Of a DNA stretch of 40,885 nt, positions 24,522 to 34,341 are shown piece after piece. The notes below the pieces were generated by a model, which saw nothing but the letters and a program-made list of their open reading frames with translations, searched no databases and was not told the DNA's origin. Positions within the stretch are counted from its first letter, which is position 1, and each line of letters starts with the position of its first letter. Location of the stretch: NCBI RefSeq assembly GCF_001644025.1, contig NZ_LUUK01000064.1:1-40885 (forward strand), written 5' to 3'. Source of the stretch: Methylomonas koyamae. Its GTDB lineage: Bacteria > Pseudomonadota > Gammaproteobacteria > Methylococcales > Methylomonadaceae. The translations under genes and the position numbers were made by a program.

Positions 24522-25278
24522 ACCGATACGATACTGGGCTATCTGCGGCATCGCCGGTCTTCTGACCGGCGGGTGCGGCTTGCTGCCAGACATCAAGCCG
24601 TCGATGAGCAATGCCGAAAAGGCCACGCTCAATCTGCAAATGGGCGCTCGCTATCTGGACATGGGCATGTTGGACGCCGCCCGCGAAAAATTGCAAACCG
24701 CGCTCAGCCTGGACTCCGGCAATGCCGAAATCCATAACACATTGGCGGTGTTTTACGAGCGGGTCAAGGACTACGACGCCGCCGACGACAGCTACCGTAG
24801 CGCCTTAAGCCGCGACCCCGCCAATTTCAGCACCTTGAACAATTACGGCCGGTTTCAATGCGAACGCGACCGGGTCGACCAAGGCGTGGAACTATTGAAG
24901 CAAGCGCTGGACTCGGCAATGAACACCCGGCCGTGGTTCGCACTGACCAATCTCGGCGCTTGCGCGCTCAAGCAAAACGACGCGCAGCAGGCCGAAGGCT
25001 ATTTCCGCCAAGCCTTGCAAGCCCAAAGCGAATACGCTCCGGCCTTGCTGGAGATGCAGAAAATCAGTTATCAGAACCGCCAATATCTGTCGGCGCGCGG
25101 CTTCCTGGAACGCTATCTGGCCGTCGCCAATCACACCCCGGAAACCCTGTGGCTGGCTTTTCAAACCGAACGCTCGCTGGGCAACGGCAAACTGGCCGAA
25201 GAGTACCGCGACAAACTCCTATCCGCTTTCCCGGCTTCGAAGGAAGCTCAACTCGTTAAATCCGCGATTAGCAAGTAA
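24511..25278 (+). CDS. pilW: Type IV pilus biogenesis/stability lipoprotein PilW (PilF)
   Basis: 255-residue TPR lipoprotein that places the PilQ secretin in the outer membrane. The lipobox is LLTGGC with Cys about residue 22. About five TPR units follow, beginning [20 protein letters not shown] and including [20 protein letters not shown] and [19 protein letters not shown]. Position after rlmN and before hisS is conserved in gammaproteobacteria, though rodZ and ispG normally stand between pilW and hisS and are not here. Confidence 0.92.
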   Translation: MSRKPIRYWAICGIAGLLTGGCGLLPDIKPSMSNAEKATLNLQMGARYLDMGMLDAAREKLQTALSLDSGNAEIHNTLAVFYERVKDYDAADDSYRSALSRDPANFSTLNNYGRFQCERDRVDQGVELLKQALDSAMNTRPWFALTNLGACALKQNDAQQAEGYFRQALQAQSEYAPALLEMQKISYQNRQYLSARGFLERYLAVANHTPETLWLAFQTERSLGNGKLAEEYRDKLLSAFPASKEAQLVKSAISK

Positions 25279-25285
25279 ACCCAAC

Positions 25286-26593
25286 ATGGCAAAACAACAG
25301 CAGGCCATACAGGCCATCCGAGGCATGCACGATATTCTTCCCGAGCAATCGCCGCACTGGCAATGGCTGGAAGGTCATGCCCGCGACGTGCTCGGCGCCT
25401 ACGGTTATCAGGAAATTCGGCTGCCCATCGTCGAAAAAACCGAGCTGTTCAAACGTTCGATCGGCGAAGTCACCGATATTGTCGAGAAGGAAATGTACAC
25501 CTTCGACGACCGCAACGGCGACTCGCTGACTTTGCGTCCGGAAGGCACCGCCGGCTGTCTGCGCGCCTGTCTGGAACACGGTTTGTTGCACAATCAAAGC
25601 CATCGGCTCTGGTATTACGGACCGATGTTCCGCCATGAACGTCCGCAAAAAGGCCGTTACCGCCAGTTTTACCAGTTGGGCGTCGAAACCTACGGCATGG
25701 CCGGTCCCGACATCGATGCGGAAATGATTTTGTTAACCGATCGGCTTTGGAAACGCCTCGGTATCCGCGACATGGTCGAACTGCAAATCAACTCGCTGGG
25801 TACCGCCGAAGAACGGCTGGCCTACCGCGGCACGCTGGTCGAATACTTCAATCAACACCTGGATTACTTGGACGAAGACAGTCGCCGCCGCCTGGATACC
25901 AATCCGCTGCGTATTCTGGACAGCAAAAACCCCGACATGCAGGCGATGCTGCGCGGCGCGCCGGTTCTGCTCGATCATCTGGGCACAGACAGCCTGGCGC
26001 ATTTCGACCGTCTGAAAGGCACGTTGGACGACTTGGGGCTGAAGTACGCGATCAACACCCGTCTGGTACGCGGCCTGGATTACTACGGCAAAACCGTGTT
26101 CGAATGGGTCACCGAACGCCTAGGTTCGCAAGGCACGATTTGCGCCGGCGGCCGTTACGACGGCCTGATCGAGCAACTCGGCGGCAAGGCCAACCATGCG
26201 ATCGGCTTCGCGATGGGCATGGAACGTATTCTGGCGCTGATCGAACAATTGGAACACGTCGACATTCCGGCCGGCGTCGACGTTTATCTGATCCGGGTCG
26301 GCGAACAGGCCGAAACCGTTGGCATGCGATTGGCGGAGCAGCTGAGAGATGCCCTGCCCGGCTTAAAAATCCAGGTCAATTGCGGCGGCGGCAGCTTCAA
26401 GAGCCAATTCAAAAAGGCCGACAAATCCGGCGCCGAATACGCGATTATCATCGGCGACGACGAAGCCCAAAACCAGGTCGCGGCGCTAAAGCCGTTGCGC
26501 CTTGAACAGGAACAAACCACGCTGGATCATCAGGCGCTCATCGAAACCTTGCGCGCCTGGCAACAGCAACGATTTCACACAACCGCAAACTAA
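25286..26593 (+). CDS. hisS: Histidyl-tRNA synthetase
   Basis: 435-residue class II aminoacyl-tRNA synthetase. Motif 1 region GMHDILPEQ, motif 2 [20 protein letters not shown], the histidine-specific [15 protein letters not shown], and motif 3 [12 protein letters not shown] are all visible, followed by the anticodon-binding domain with INVCGGGS-type variant [17 protein letters not shown]. Length is normal. It starts seven bases after the pilW stop. Confidence 0.97.
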   Translation: MAKQQQAIQAIRGMHDILPEQSPHWQWLEGHARDVLGAYGYQEIRLPIVEKTELFKRSIGEVTDIVEKEMYTFDDRNGDSLTLRPEGTAGCLRACLEHGLLHNQSHRLWYYGPMFRHERPQKGRYRQFYQLGVETYGMAGPDIDAEMILLTDRLWKRLGIRDMVELQINSLGTAEERLAYRGTLVEYFNQHLDYLDEDSRRRLDTNPLRILDSKNPDMQAMLRGAPVLLDHLGTDSLAHFDRLKGTLDDLGLKYAINTRLVRGLDYYGKTVFEWVTERLGSQGTICAGGRYDGLIEQLGGKANHAIGFAMGMERILALIEQLEHVDIPAGVDVYLIRVGEQAETVGMRLAEQLRDALPGLKIQVNCGGGSFKSQFKKADKSGAEYAIIIGDDEAQNQVAALKPLRLEQEQTTLDHQALIETLRAWQQQRFHTTAN

Positions 26594-26606
26594 GTAGAGA
26601 ATTACC

Positions 26607-27263
26607 GTGGCAATTTACGATACCGAAGAAGAACAACTGGAACAGTTGAAAAAATGGTGGGAAGCCAATCAGACAGCCGTGATTGCCGGCGTCGTCACCG
26701 CGCTGGTCCTGGTGACCGGTTGGAATCTGTGGCAAAACCATCACACCGAAAAAAACAGCCAGGCCTCGCTGATGTTTCAGCAGATGCTGGAAAGCGCGAA
26801 TTCCGGCAACCGCGAATCGACCGAAAAACTGGCCGAGCGCCTGCCTAGCGAGTTTCCGTCAACCGCTTACGCCGAGTTCGCCGGCCTGGAATTGGCGAAA
26901 TCCAAGGTCGAACAAGGCGATCTGGAAGGCGCGAAAACCCTGTTGAAAAAAACCGTCGAAACCACCACCAGCGACGAACTGCGCCATGTCGCTCGCCTGC
27001 GTCTGCTCCAGTTGCTGCTGGCCAGCCGCGAATTCGAACAAGGCCTGCAACTGATCGCGTCGGTCGACCCCGCCAAATCGGAAGGCTTTGCCGCCGCCTA
27101 CGACGAACTGCAAGGTGACTTTTACGTCGCCCTGGACCGGCCGGACGAGGCCCGCAACGCTTACCAAAGCGCGATCCGCACCGGGCAAGCCACGCCGCTG
27201 ACTCAATTCAAGCTGGACGATCTGAGCACCGAAACGCCGTTAGCGCCGCCAGCCGCCAACTAA
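26607..27263 (+). CDS. yfgM: YfgM-type ancillary SecYEG / envelope TPR protein
   Basis: 218-residue single-span membrane protein. A cytoplasmic N-terminus (YDTEEEQLEQLKKWWEANQT) leads into a membrane helix (AVIAGVVTALVLVTGWNLW, about residues 26-44). A periplasmic TPR domain follows, to a Pro/Ala tail. YfgM works with PpiD at the Sec channel as a chaperone link. It begins with GTG 13 bases after hisS and precedes bamB, the usual order. Confidence 0.9.
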   Translation: MAIYDTEEEQLEQLKKWWEANQTAVIAGVVTALVLVTGWNLWQNHHTEKNSQASLMFQQMLESANSGNRESTEKLAERLPSEFPSTAYAEFAGLELAKSKVEQGDLEGAKTLLKKTVETTTSDELRHVARLRLLQLLLASREFEQGLQLIASVDPAKSEGFAAAYDELQGDFYVALDRPDEARNAYQSAIRTGQATPLTQFKLDDLSTETPLAPPAAN

Positions 27264-27273
27264 CCCTCATTCA

Positions 27274-28491
27274 ATGCACATGCCGACCAGGATTTATCGA
27301 CTTCACCCGCTGGCCGCTCTGATCGCCTGCCTGCCGTTACTCGGCGGTTGCGCCGGTCTGGATGCCGGCCGCGACTTCATCTCCGGCATCACCGAATACA
27401 TTACCGGCGACGACGATAACGCCGACCCGCCGGCGACGTTGCAAGAATATACGATGGAAGTCCAGCCCGAAATCGTCTGGAAGGAATCGATCGGTAGCGG
27501 CGCCGACGAAAAATATCTGAAACTGATCCCGGCCGCCGCGGAGGGCAGCGTCTACGTCGGCGACCACAAGGGCCATTTGCAAGCGCGCGGCGCCGGCAAC
27601 GGCAGTTTGACCTGGGAAAACAATAGCGAGTACAGCTTTTCGGCCGGCCCCGGTCTGGGGCCGCACAGCGTCATCATGGGCACTAGCACCGGCGAAGTGG
27701 TAGCCTTCGACAAGGGCACCGGCGAGCAACGTTGGAGAACCGACGTTCCCAGCGAAGTACTGGCGACGCCGGTGGTCAGCCACGGCATCGTCCTGGTCCG
27801 CACCACCGACGGCAAGGTCCTCGGCTTGCAGGAAAACGGCGGCGGCGTGTTGTGGTCGTTCGAGCACAGCGTGCCGGCCCTGAGCATACGCGGTACCGGC
27901 GCCCCTATCGTCATCGACGACAGCGTCGTCATCGGCTCGGCCAACGGTAAATTGCAGGCCTTACAGTTAAAAGACGGCAAGGCCTTGTGGGAAGCCACGA
28001 TCGCGATTCCGAGCGGACGTTCCGAAGTCGAACGCTTGGTCGATCTGGACGTCGATCCGGTCGCCGCCCGCGGGGCGATTTATATCGCCAGCTTTCAAGG
28101 CGGCACCTCGTCGGTGTCGGAAGTCGACGGCGATGTGCTGTGGCGCAACGAAGCCGTGTCGTCGTATAGCGGCTTGAGCCTAGATTACCGTTATCTCTAC
28201 GTCAGCGATACCAAAAGCGAGGTCTGGCAGTTGGATCAACGTAGCGGCGCGTCGCTGTGGAAACAAAAGGATTTGCACAATCGGCAATTGACCGCCGCGG
28301 TTGCCTACCAAAACTATGTGGTGGTCGGCGATTACGAGGGCTATGTGCACTGGCTGTCGATTACCGACGGCCGCCAGCTGGGCCGCATTCAGGTCGGCAA
28401 GGCCGCGATAGAGGCCAAGCCGGTCGTCGTGGACGATACCGTTTATGTTTACGCTAAAGACGGCACCTTGGCCGCGTTGAGAGTCCACTAA
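27274..28491 (+). CDS. bamB: Outer-membrane assembly lipoprotein BamB
   Basis: 405-residue beta-propeller lipoprotein of the BAM complex, which inserts beta-barrels into the outer membrane. The lipobox is LLGGC near residue 26. Repeated PQQ-like blades follow, each with a Trp near a Gly-x-x-x-W pattern (GEQRWRTDVPSEVLATPVV, GGVLWSFEHSVPALSIRG, GDVLWRNEAVSSYSGLSLD, GASLWKQKDLHNRQLTAAV). A start at ATG 27280 is equally possible. Three bases separate it from der. Confidence 0.94.
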   Translation: MHMPTRIYRLHPLAALIACLPLLGGCAGLDAGRDFISGITEYITGDDDNADPPATLQEYTMEVQPEIVWKESIGSGADEKYLKLIPAAAEGSVYVGDHKGHLQARGAGNGSLTWENNSEYSFSAGPGLGPHSVIMGTSTGEVVAFDKGTGEQRWRTDVPSEVLATPVVSHGIVLVRTTDGKVLGLQENGGGVLWSFEHSVPALSIRGTGAPIVIDDSVVIGSANGKLQALQLKDGKALWEATIAIPSGRSEVERLVDLDVDPVAARGAIYIASFQGGTSSVSEVDGDVLWRNEAVSSYSGLSLDYRYLYVSDTKSEVWQLDQRSGASLWKQKDLHNRQLTAAVAYQNYVVVGDYEGYVHWLSITDGRQLGRIQVGKAAIEAKPVVVDDTVYVYAKDGTLAALRVH

Positions 28492-28494
28492 ATC

Positions 28495-29886
28495 ATGCTA
28501 CCCGTCATCGCCCTGGTCGGCCGCCCCAATGTCGGCAAATCCACGCTGTTCAATTATCTGACCCGCAGCCGCGAAGCGCTGGTCGCCGACTATCCTGGCC
28601 TGACCCGCGACCGCCAGTACGGCCGAGTCAAGCGCGGCGAGCGCGACTGCCTGGTCGTCGATACCGGCGGTATTACCGACGAGCGCGACGGCATTGACGT
28701 GTTCGCCAAGAAGCAGGTCGAAATCGCGCTGCAAGAAGCCGACGTGGTGTTCTTTTTAGTGGACGCCCGCGACGGCGTCAACGCGTCGGACGAAGCCATC
28801 GCCGACATGCTGCGCAAGTTGGGCAAACCGGTGGTGCTGGTCGTCAACAAGATAGACGGCATCGACAGCAACACCGTCGCCAACGATTTCTACGGCTTGG
28901 GTCTGGGCGAACCGGTGGCGATCGCCGCCGCCCACGGCCGCAACGTTCACGAATTGCTCGGCCAGATCGACACGCTGCTCCCACCTCAGGCCGATGAGTT
29001 TCAGGAAGTCGATCCCGGCATTGCCATTGCGGTCGTCGGTCGGCCCAACGTCGGCAAGTCCACGCTGGTCAATCGCCTGCTCGGCGAGGAACGGGTCGTG
29101 GTGTTCGACGAAGCCGGCACCACCCGCGACAGCATTTACATTCCGTTCGAACGCGACGGCAAAAAATTCACGCTGATCGATACCGCCGGTATGCGCCGCC
29201 GCTCGCGGGTCTCGCTGACCGTCGAGAAATTCAGCATCATCAAGTCGCTGCAAGCCATCGAAAAAGCCCACGTGGTGATTTACCTGATCGACGCCCGCGA
29301 AGGCATCACCGATCAGGACGCCCACATTTTGGGCTTGGTGTTGGAAGCCGGCCGGGCACTGATTATCGGCTTGAACAAATGGGACGGCCTGAACGCCGAA
29401 CACAAGGACTTCGTCAAGAAGCAGATCGAGATGAAATTGTCCTTCCTCGATTTCGCGGAAAAACATCCGATTTCGGCACTGCACGGCAGCGGCGTCGGCA
29501 AACTGTTCGACGTGGTACATACCTTGTACGACTCGGCGATGGTGGACATGTCCACACCGCTGTTGACCCGCATTCTTAGCGACGCGGTTGCGGCCCACCA
29601 ACCGCCGCTGGTCGGCGGCCGACGCATCAAGCTCAAATACGCGCACCAAGGCGGCCGCAATCCGCCTGTCGTCGTGATTCACGGCGTACAAACCGACGTG
29701 CTGCCCGGCGCCTACAAGCGCTATCTGATGAACTATTTCCGCGAGCAATTGCGCTTGGCCGGTACACCGGTCAGGCTGGTGTTCAAATCGCCGGAGAATC
29801 CGTTCCACGGCCAGAAAAACCAGCTTAGCGACCGCCAAGTCAAGAAACGCAAGCGGCTGATCGATTTCAGCAAGCGTCACAAATAG
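28495..29886 (+). CDS. der: Ribosome-assembly GTPase Der (EngA)
   Basis: 463-residue double GTPase needed to mature the 50S subunit. Two complete G domains are visible: [12 protein letters not shown] with DTGG and NKID in the first, [12 protein letters not shown] with DTAGMRRRS and NKWD in the second. A KH-like C-terminal domain follows, ending in a basic [17 protein letters not shown] tail. It is the last gene of the ndk series. Confidence 0.97.
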   Translation: MLPVIALVGRPNVGKSTLFNYLTRSREALVADYPGLTRDRQYGRVKRGERDCLVVDTGGITDERDGIDVFAKKQVEIALQEADVVFFLVDARDGVNASDEAIADMLRKLGKPVVLVVNKIDGIDSNTVANDFYGLGLGEPVAIAAAHGRNVHELLGQIDTLLPPQADEFQEVDPGIAIAVVGRPNVGKSTLVNRLLGEERVVVFDEAGTTRDSIYIPFERDGKKFTLIDTAGMRRRSRVSLTVEKFSIIKSLQAIEKAHVVIYLIDAREGITDQDAHILGLVLEAGRALIIGLNKWDGLNAEHKDFVKKQIEMKLSFLDFAEKHPISALHGSGVGKLFDVVHTLYDSAMVDMSTPLLTRILSDAVAAHQPPLVGGRRIKLKYAHQGGRNPPVVVIHGVQTDVLPGAYKRYLMNYFREQLRLAGTPVRLVFKSPENPFHGQKNQLSDRQVKKRKRLIDFSKRHK

Positions 29887-29952
29887 CTAACCCGCGAACA
29901 GAGCCGAGGTACGACGCCCGGCTATTGTGTTCAGCCATTCCCGGAGAACTGC

Positions 29953-30456
29953 ATGGCCACCATCACCTTCCAAGGCAAACCGATCAATACCTGCGGCGAT
30001 TTACCGACTATCGGCTCCCAAGCCCCGGATTTCAAGCTGACCAACCGAAAGATGCAAGATGTCGGCCTGACCAACTTTGCCGGCAAGCGTAAATTACTGA
30101 ATATCGTCCCCAGTTTGGATACCCCAACCTGCGCCACCTCGACCCGCAAGTTCAACGAGAAGGCGGCCCATCTGCACAATACCGAAGTCTTGGTGATCTC
30201 GGCCGACCTGCCGTTCGCCCAGGTGCGCTTCTGCGAAATCGAAGGTATCAAACATGTCGGTGCGCTTTCGACATTCCGCTCCAGCTTCGCGCAAGATTAC
30301 GGCGTCGAATTGCTGGACAGCATCCTGGCCGGCCTGACCGCGCGCGCGGTCTTGGTACTCGATGAAACCGATACCGTGATTCATGCCGAACTGGTCGCCG
30401 AAATTGCCGACGAACCCGATTACGCGGCAGCGCTGGCAGCTCTCTCCAAAGCCTGA
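29953..30456 (+). CDS. tpx: Thiol peroxidase Tpx
   Basis: 167-residue atypical 2-Cys peroxiredoxin of the periplasm or cytoplasm that reduces hydrogen and alkyl peroxides using thioredoxin. The peroxidatic Cys is in [11 protein letters not shown] (about residue 60) and the resolving Cys in [10 protein letters not shown] (about 94). A ribosome site CCGGAGAA precedes the ATG. It is 66 bases after der on the same strand but probably has its own promoter. Confidence 0.95.
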   Translation: MATITFQGKPINTCGDLPTIGSQAPDFKLTNRKMQDVGLTNFAGKRKLLNIVPSLDTPTCATSTRKFNEKAAHLHNTEVLVISADLPFAQVRFCEIEGIKHVGALSTFRSSFAQDYGVELLDSILAGLTARAVLVLDETDTVIHAELVAEIADEPDYAAALAALSKA

Positions 30457-30889
30457 TCAGCCGAATTCGCAACGCTTTCTTAAGGAGCAACCACGATTTC
30501 AACCGCTTTCACGGTCGAAATCGTTGTGCTTCGGCGGAATTTACCAAATTTTGCATTTTAAAGGCAGTACAACTCGAACGCGCGACCAACCCACGAATAA
30601 TGGCCTAGGAACATAATCTTGCGCCCTTACTGGATAACTTTCCAGTTCCGCCGCCAAGCGACTCGGGACGTTCCTCCTCAAAACGCCGAGACCGAAGGTC
30701 TCGCCCGCTAGTCGATTTCCAGATAAAATCAAGGTGCCCGTTGCTTTTTTAGGCGAAAAAACCTCTATTTACTATGGTAATCGCGCTAAAAAGCAGCATT
30801 CGAAACCAATTGCCTACCCATCCGGTCGTTCCTTAATCGGCCGGATCAAATAGCAAGCAGGGTAGGAGCAGCCTGGAAAACCGCCATTA
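30457..30889. other. Intergenic region with three hairpins, no gene
   Basis: Three stem-loops are visible. ACGATTTC at 30493-30500 pairs with GAAATCGT at 30517-30524, with inner ACCG/CGGT pairing. CGAGACC and GGTCTCG at 30687-30703 form a 7-base stem with loop GAA. ATCCGG at 30820 pairs with CCGGAT at 30841. None has a proper T-run. The AT-rich stretch near 30740-30795 may hold a promoter, but I cannot place the boxes. Confidence 0.5.
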
Positions 30890-31195
30890 ATGGATAGCAA
30901 GCTCTCGGCGCGCCGTAGCGTCGTACGTCGCCAAGCAGAACGCAGAACCAATCCCTACGCTTTCAACAGCGAGGAATGGATTGCGATGATGCGGGAACAG
31001 TATCTGCTCTGGCCGAAATTCGACCGGCGAGCGGGCGATCGGCGTCAGTCCGAACGCCGTGCGATGGACAGGCGCGCCTCGTTGCGCTCCGCCGCCACCG
31101 AACACGCGTTCCGCCGGGTTCGCCTGCTGTCCGCCGACGATCTGCTCAACGACGACGAAAAACAGATGATCCGCGAGCTGTTCGCGGACGATTAG
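30890..31195 (+). CDS. Small Arg-rich protein of unknown function
   Basis: 101-residue soluble protein without signal or membrane segment. It is strongly basic in the first two thirds, with spaced arginine pairs (RRSVVRRQAERR, then FDRRAGDRRQSERRAMDRR), and acidic at the C-terminus (LNDDEKQMIRELFADD). The DRR/ERR spacing suggests an arginine-faced helix that could bind nucleic acid or an acidic partner. I do not recognise a family. The start has no good ribosome site, and the stop overlaps the end of the converging nuclease gene by four bases. Confidence 0.7.
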   Translation: MDSKLSARRSVVRRQAERRTNPYAFNSEEWIAMMREQYLLWPKFDRRAGDRRQSERRAMDRRASLRSAATEHAFRRVRLLSADDLLNDDEKQMIRELFADD

Positions 31196-32016
31196 TCGCC
31201 GAGCAGGATGTCGCCGCCGTGGCGCGCTTGCAACGCGAATTTGTCCTTGCTGCGCCGGACCCAACCTCTGGCCTCGACTTGCCGGCCGACATAGGACGCA
31301 AGCGGCGGAAACAAAGAGGCATAGCGATTTTCCACCGCGACGGCCACCCCGTCGGAAAATTGCAGATAGCTATATTTCGCGGTGCGTTTGATACCGCTAA
31401 TTCGGCCCGTCAACCGCTTCCAACCGTGATAATTTTCGGCGTTCAAGCTGGCATAGGGTTGCGCCGCGTACTCGGACCGACCCCAAATACCCAAACCGGC
31501 TCGTTCGGCGTCGCGCTGAGCCGCCAACAAGCTATCGACATATTTCAGATTCGGCGGGAATATGTTGACCATCGCCAAGCCAGCCCGAACCAACTCCAGA
31601 TTGACGAATTCACGCGACTCGGTAAACACGTAAGCCAATCGGCGTTGATATTTGTCCTGTTTCTCGACGTCGCCTTCCAAATACACTTTTCGGCGCTCCA
31701 ATTTGGCGCGCAGCCAAGCCTTGGCTTGTTCTCCGCCCGCTTCGGCGGACTTGTTGCGACCGGCAACTTCCGGCGTATTGACGCCCAGAAATCGGATTTT
31801 TTCACCGTTTGCCAATAAAATAGTGTCGCCGTCGTAGACCCTCTCGACTTCGACCAGCGCGACGCCGGGATCGACACTCAAAACCTCGGCGCTTTCGGTA
31901 CCCCGGTCCGAATAATGCCGCCGTCCTTGCGCATCGGTCCAACGATAAACGTCGCCGCCCTGAGCCACGGAGACAAGCAGCATGCCTAGCCCGCATAATT
32001 CCCACCGCTTAGCCAT
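31192..32016 (-). CDS. Secreted thermonuclease-like protein with DUF4124
   Basis: 274-residue exported protein. A signal peptide (to about residue 20) is followed by a short DUF4124 region with DVYRWTDAQGRRHYSD, then a staphylococcal nuclease-type (SNc) domain. Catalytic features are VYDGDTILL, the Arg of KIRFLGVNTPE with following Glu, and DKYQRRLAYV. A C-terminal beta domain of about 70 residues is present. It probably cuts extracellular DNA or RNA in a Ca-dependent manner. Its start lies only 15 bases from that of the divergent DUF1415 gene. Confidence 0.86.
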   Translation of the reverse strand: MAKRWELCGLGMLLVSVAQGGDVYRWTDAQGRRHYSDRGTESAEVLSVDPGVALVEVERVYDGDTILLANGEKIRFLGVNTPEVAGRNKSAEAGGEQAKAWLRAKLERRKVYLEGDVEKQDKYQRRLAYVFTESREFVNLELVRAGLAMVNIFPPNLKYVDSLLAAQRDAERAGLGIWGRSEYAAQPYASLNAENYHGWKRLTGRISGIKRTAKYSYLQFSDGVAVAVENRYASLFPPLASYVGRQVEARGWVRRSKDKFALQARHGGDILLGD

Positions 32017-32031
32017 CACCCACCACTAACC

Positions 32032-32583
32032 ATGACTGAACACCCCGCGATTACTGCCACCCGCCGTTGGCTGGAACACTTTGTGATTGCCTACGACATC
32101 TGCCCTTTCGCCCGGCGCGAGCATCAACGCGGCAGTATCCGATACCGGCTCGTCGCCGGCAACAGCCTGGAATTCGCGTTGGAAACCTTGATTAGCGAGT
32201 GCCTGCATCTGGACGCCGAACCGGAAACCGAAACCACCTTGTTGATTTTTAACGAGGACTTTCAGAATTTCGACGATTTCCTGGACCTGTTGGCGATTGC
32301 CGAACAGTTGCTGAGCGATCAGGACTACGAAGGTATTTACCAGCTGGCCAGCTTTCATCCCGACTATTGCTTCGACCGCGTCGATGCCGAGGATGCCGCC
32401 AATTACACCAATCGCGCGCCGTTCCCGATGCTGCATCTGATCCGAGAAGCCAGCATCGCGGCGGCCCTGGCCCATTACGCCCATCCCGAAACGATCCCGG
32501 AACGCAATATTGCGTTGACCCGGCGAATGGGGGTGGAGAAATTACGCGACATCCTTGCCGGTTGCTTTCAGGATTTGGAGTAG
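32032..32583 (+). CDS. DUF1415 family protein
   Basis: 183-residue cytoplasmic protein of the DUF1415 family, conserved in many proteobacteria with unknown function. The N-terminal WLEHFVIAYDICPFARREHQ with a conserved Cys, central ETTLLIFNEDFQNFDDFLDL, and YQLASFHPDYCFDRVDAED are characteristic. The end, NRAPFPMLHLIREASI, is also conserved. The last 16 bases overlap the end of the converging TPR gene. Confidence 0.87.
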   Translation: MTEHPAITATRRWLEHFVIAYDICPFARREHQRGSIRYRLVAGNSLEFALETLISECLHLDAEPETETTLLIFNEDFQNFDDFLDLLAIAEQLLSDQDYEGIYQLASFHPDYCFDRVDAEDAANYTNRAPFPMLHLIREASIAAALAHYAHPETIPERNIALTRRMGVEKLRDILAGCFQDLE

Positions 32584-33275
32584 TAGTCGAAATCTTCGGT
32601 CTTTTTCAACTTAAAATTCGGCTCGACATCGATTTGAACGTCTTTAAGCTTTTCCTTGGGTTCGGCTACCTTGGCTCGGACTTCTTCCAGAAAATCCTTG
32701 AACCAAGCCTGGTCGATCACTTCCGCCATGTCCTCGTCTTGCAGTATGTTGGGCTCGTCAGGCAGGCTGCCGTAATCGCGTGCCGTCCGCAAAGCCCCCA
32801 AGCAAGCCTCTTGGTCGCCTCGTAACGCAAAAATGCAAGCCAAGTTATAAGCTGCGCTACCTGTTTGAATGTCGCACGCTTTTTCGAAAAAACTCTCGGC
32901 CAATTGATACAAGCCCGGTTTGCTCTCGTCCGGACTGATCCGGGCCAATTCCATAAATGCCACGCCGCCGTCGATGGCGGCCCCCAGATAATTGGTCGCG
33001 ATCAACAGACAAAACGAAAACTTGGAAATCGCGTCCTCGTAGATTTCGACCGCCTCCTGACCTTGCTTGGTCTTGGCTTCGTGCAATAACGCAAAACCCC
33101 AATGATACAAGCCGTCCGCCACCAGGGGCTGGTCGGATACCACGCTGGCGAAACCTTGATAAGCGCCCTTGAACAATTGCTCGGCCCTACCGCCGTCGGC
33201 TTTGCGGGCTTGGGCAACTTGCTTGATCGCCGCATCCAACGTCGAACGTTTTTTAATGGAACTCAATAACGACAT
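32568..33275 (-). CDS. TPR-like protein of unknown function
   Basis: 235-residue soluble protein, mostly helical. TPR-like pairs include ADGLYHWGFALLHEAKTKQG and GSAAYNLACIFALRGDQEACL, the latter typical of the group whose final part reads LLGALRTARDYG-like. The C-terminus is charged (VEPNFKLKKTEDFDYYSKS). No signal peptide. Probably a scaffold; the partner is unknown. It is divergent from the DUF2288 gene with about 80 bases between. Confidence 0.8.
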   Translation of the reverse strand: MSLLSSIKKRSTLDAAIKQVAQARKADGGRAEQLFKGAYQGFASVVSDQPLVADGLYHWGFALLHEAKTKQGQEAVEIYEDAISKFSFCLLIATNYLGAAIDGGVAFMELARISPDESKPGLYQLAESFFEKACDIQTGSAAYNLACIFALRGDQEACLGALRTARDYGSLPDEPNILQDEDMAEVIDQAWFKDFLEEVRAKVAEPKEKLKDVQIDVEPNFKLKKTEDFDYYSKS

Positions 33276-33356
33276 CTAAAATCCTCGCTGATGGTTAACC
33301 GATCGGGTTGCGTTAAAATAGCCGTGCATACTACACCATCGCCCAGCCGCCGGAAA

Positions 33357-33662
33357 ATGTTAATGACCGACACCGCCAACCCTACCGAATTCGCCAAAAT
33401 CAATCTGGAAACCTCCGCCATCGCCTGGCGGGAATTGCAACGTTTCTTCGCGGCCGGACTGGCGATTGCCGTCGCCGCCGATTTGGATTTAGTAGACGTG
33501 GCTTGGCAATTCTCCCAAGACAACAAGGCCCAAGTCGAGCAATGGCTGAATAGCGGCCGTATCGGCCATGTTAGCGACGAGCAAGCCGGACGCTGGTATG
33601 CCGACGACAGCCTGGTTTGGGCCGTCGTCGTCAAACCGTGGGTGCTGGTACAAGCGCGCTGA
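33357..33662 (+). CDS. DUF2288 family protein
   Basis: 101-residue protein of the DUF2288 type. Family-like features are TSAIAWRELQRFFAAGLAI, DLVDVAWQFSQDNKAQVEQW and the end WVLVQAR, which is close to the invariant VKPWVLVQ motif. Function is unknown; members are found in many gammaproteobacteria and cyanobacteria. A second ATG two codons later (33363) is an alternative start. It converges with the DoxX gene, four bases between stops. Confidence 0.85.
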   Translation: MLMTDTANPTEFAKINLETSAIAWRELQRFFAAGLAIAVAADLDLVDVAWQFSQDNKAQVEQWLNSGRIGHVSDEQAGRWYADDSLVWAVVVKPWVLVQAR

Positions 33663-33666
33663 GTGC

Positions 33667-34311
33667 TCAATCGATCAGGTATTTGCGTTTAAGCCAGTAA
33701 TCGGCGCTGACGTAACGGCCGCCGCCCAGAAAAAACAACGCAACCAATAGCACGAAATAGGTCGCCGCGAATTCGATCCCGTTGTTCAGCATCGCCAGAC
33801 TGCCGAATTCGGTCAAATAGGCGTAATCGCCCTGAGCCTGCAAAATCTCCTTGGCCTTGTCCAATCGTTCGATCGCCGCCACGGTACGATCGGTCGCGAA
33901 TAGACCGCTACCGGTGGCGATGGCCAGCCAACCGTTTTGCCAATGCGCGGTCACGGCCGCCACCACCATGATGACCGACAACGGCAGGCTGATCACCCGC
34001 GTTGCAAAACCGAACATTAAAAACAAGGCGCCGAAGGTCTCGACGAAGGCCACCAGAAACACCAGCGCATACGGCGCGGGCAAGCCCAAGCCCCATTCCG
34101 CATTGCCGAACCATGCGGCGGTGTCGGTAAAGTTGGCGAATTTCTTGGTTCCGGCCATCCAAAATACCGGCGCCAAATATAGCCGGATCAGCAGCGGCGC
34201 CAGAAAATCCAGACACCTGGCGGTGTCGCAAGCCTTTCGGCACCAACGCGCCGCGACCGGCACCTTTTCGGCCGCGATGTTCATTAACGTGGCAAACGTC
34301 GTATTATTCAT
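33667..34311 (-). CDS. DoxX-family membrane protein
   Basis: 214-residue inner-membrane protein with four helices of the DoxX type. Marks are LLIRLYLAPVFWMAGTKKF, the second and third helices ALVFLVAFVETFGALFLMFG and LPLSVIMVVAAVTAHW, and a last helix ATYFVLLVALFFLGGGRYVS. An insertion of about 40 residues rich in charged residues precedes the last helix. DoxX members have been tied to quinone and redox stress functions; here the role is unclear. Its start is 30 bases from that of the divergent cupin gene. Confidence 0.87.
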   Translation of the reverse strand: MNNTTFATLMNIAAEKVPVAARWCRKACDTARCLDFLAPLLIRLYLAPVFWMAGTKKFANFTDTAAWFGNAEWGLGLPAPYALVFLVAFVETFGALFLMFGFATRVISLPLSVIMVVAAVTAHWQNGWLAIATGSGLFATDRTVAAIERLDKAKEILQAQGDYAYLTEFGSLAMLNNGIEFAATYFVLLVALFFLGGGRYVSADYWLKRKYLID

Positions 34312-34341
34312 GCTCTCCCCCTCGAAATGTTCGTTTTTATC

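Noticed and set aside
28756-29880. 374-codon minus-strand frame inside der
   Set aside because: Same reasoning; der is complete on the plus strand.
30457-30889. Possible riboswitch or small RNA
   Set aside because: Hairpins are present but do not match a riboswitch core I know, and there is no terminator; left as an intergenic note.
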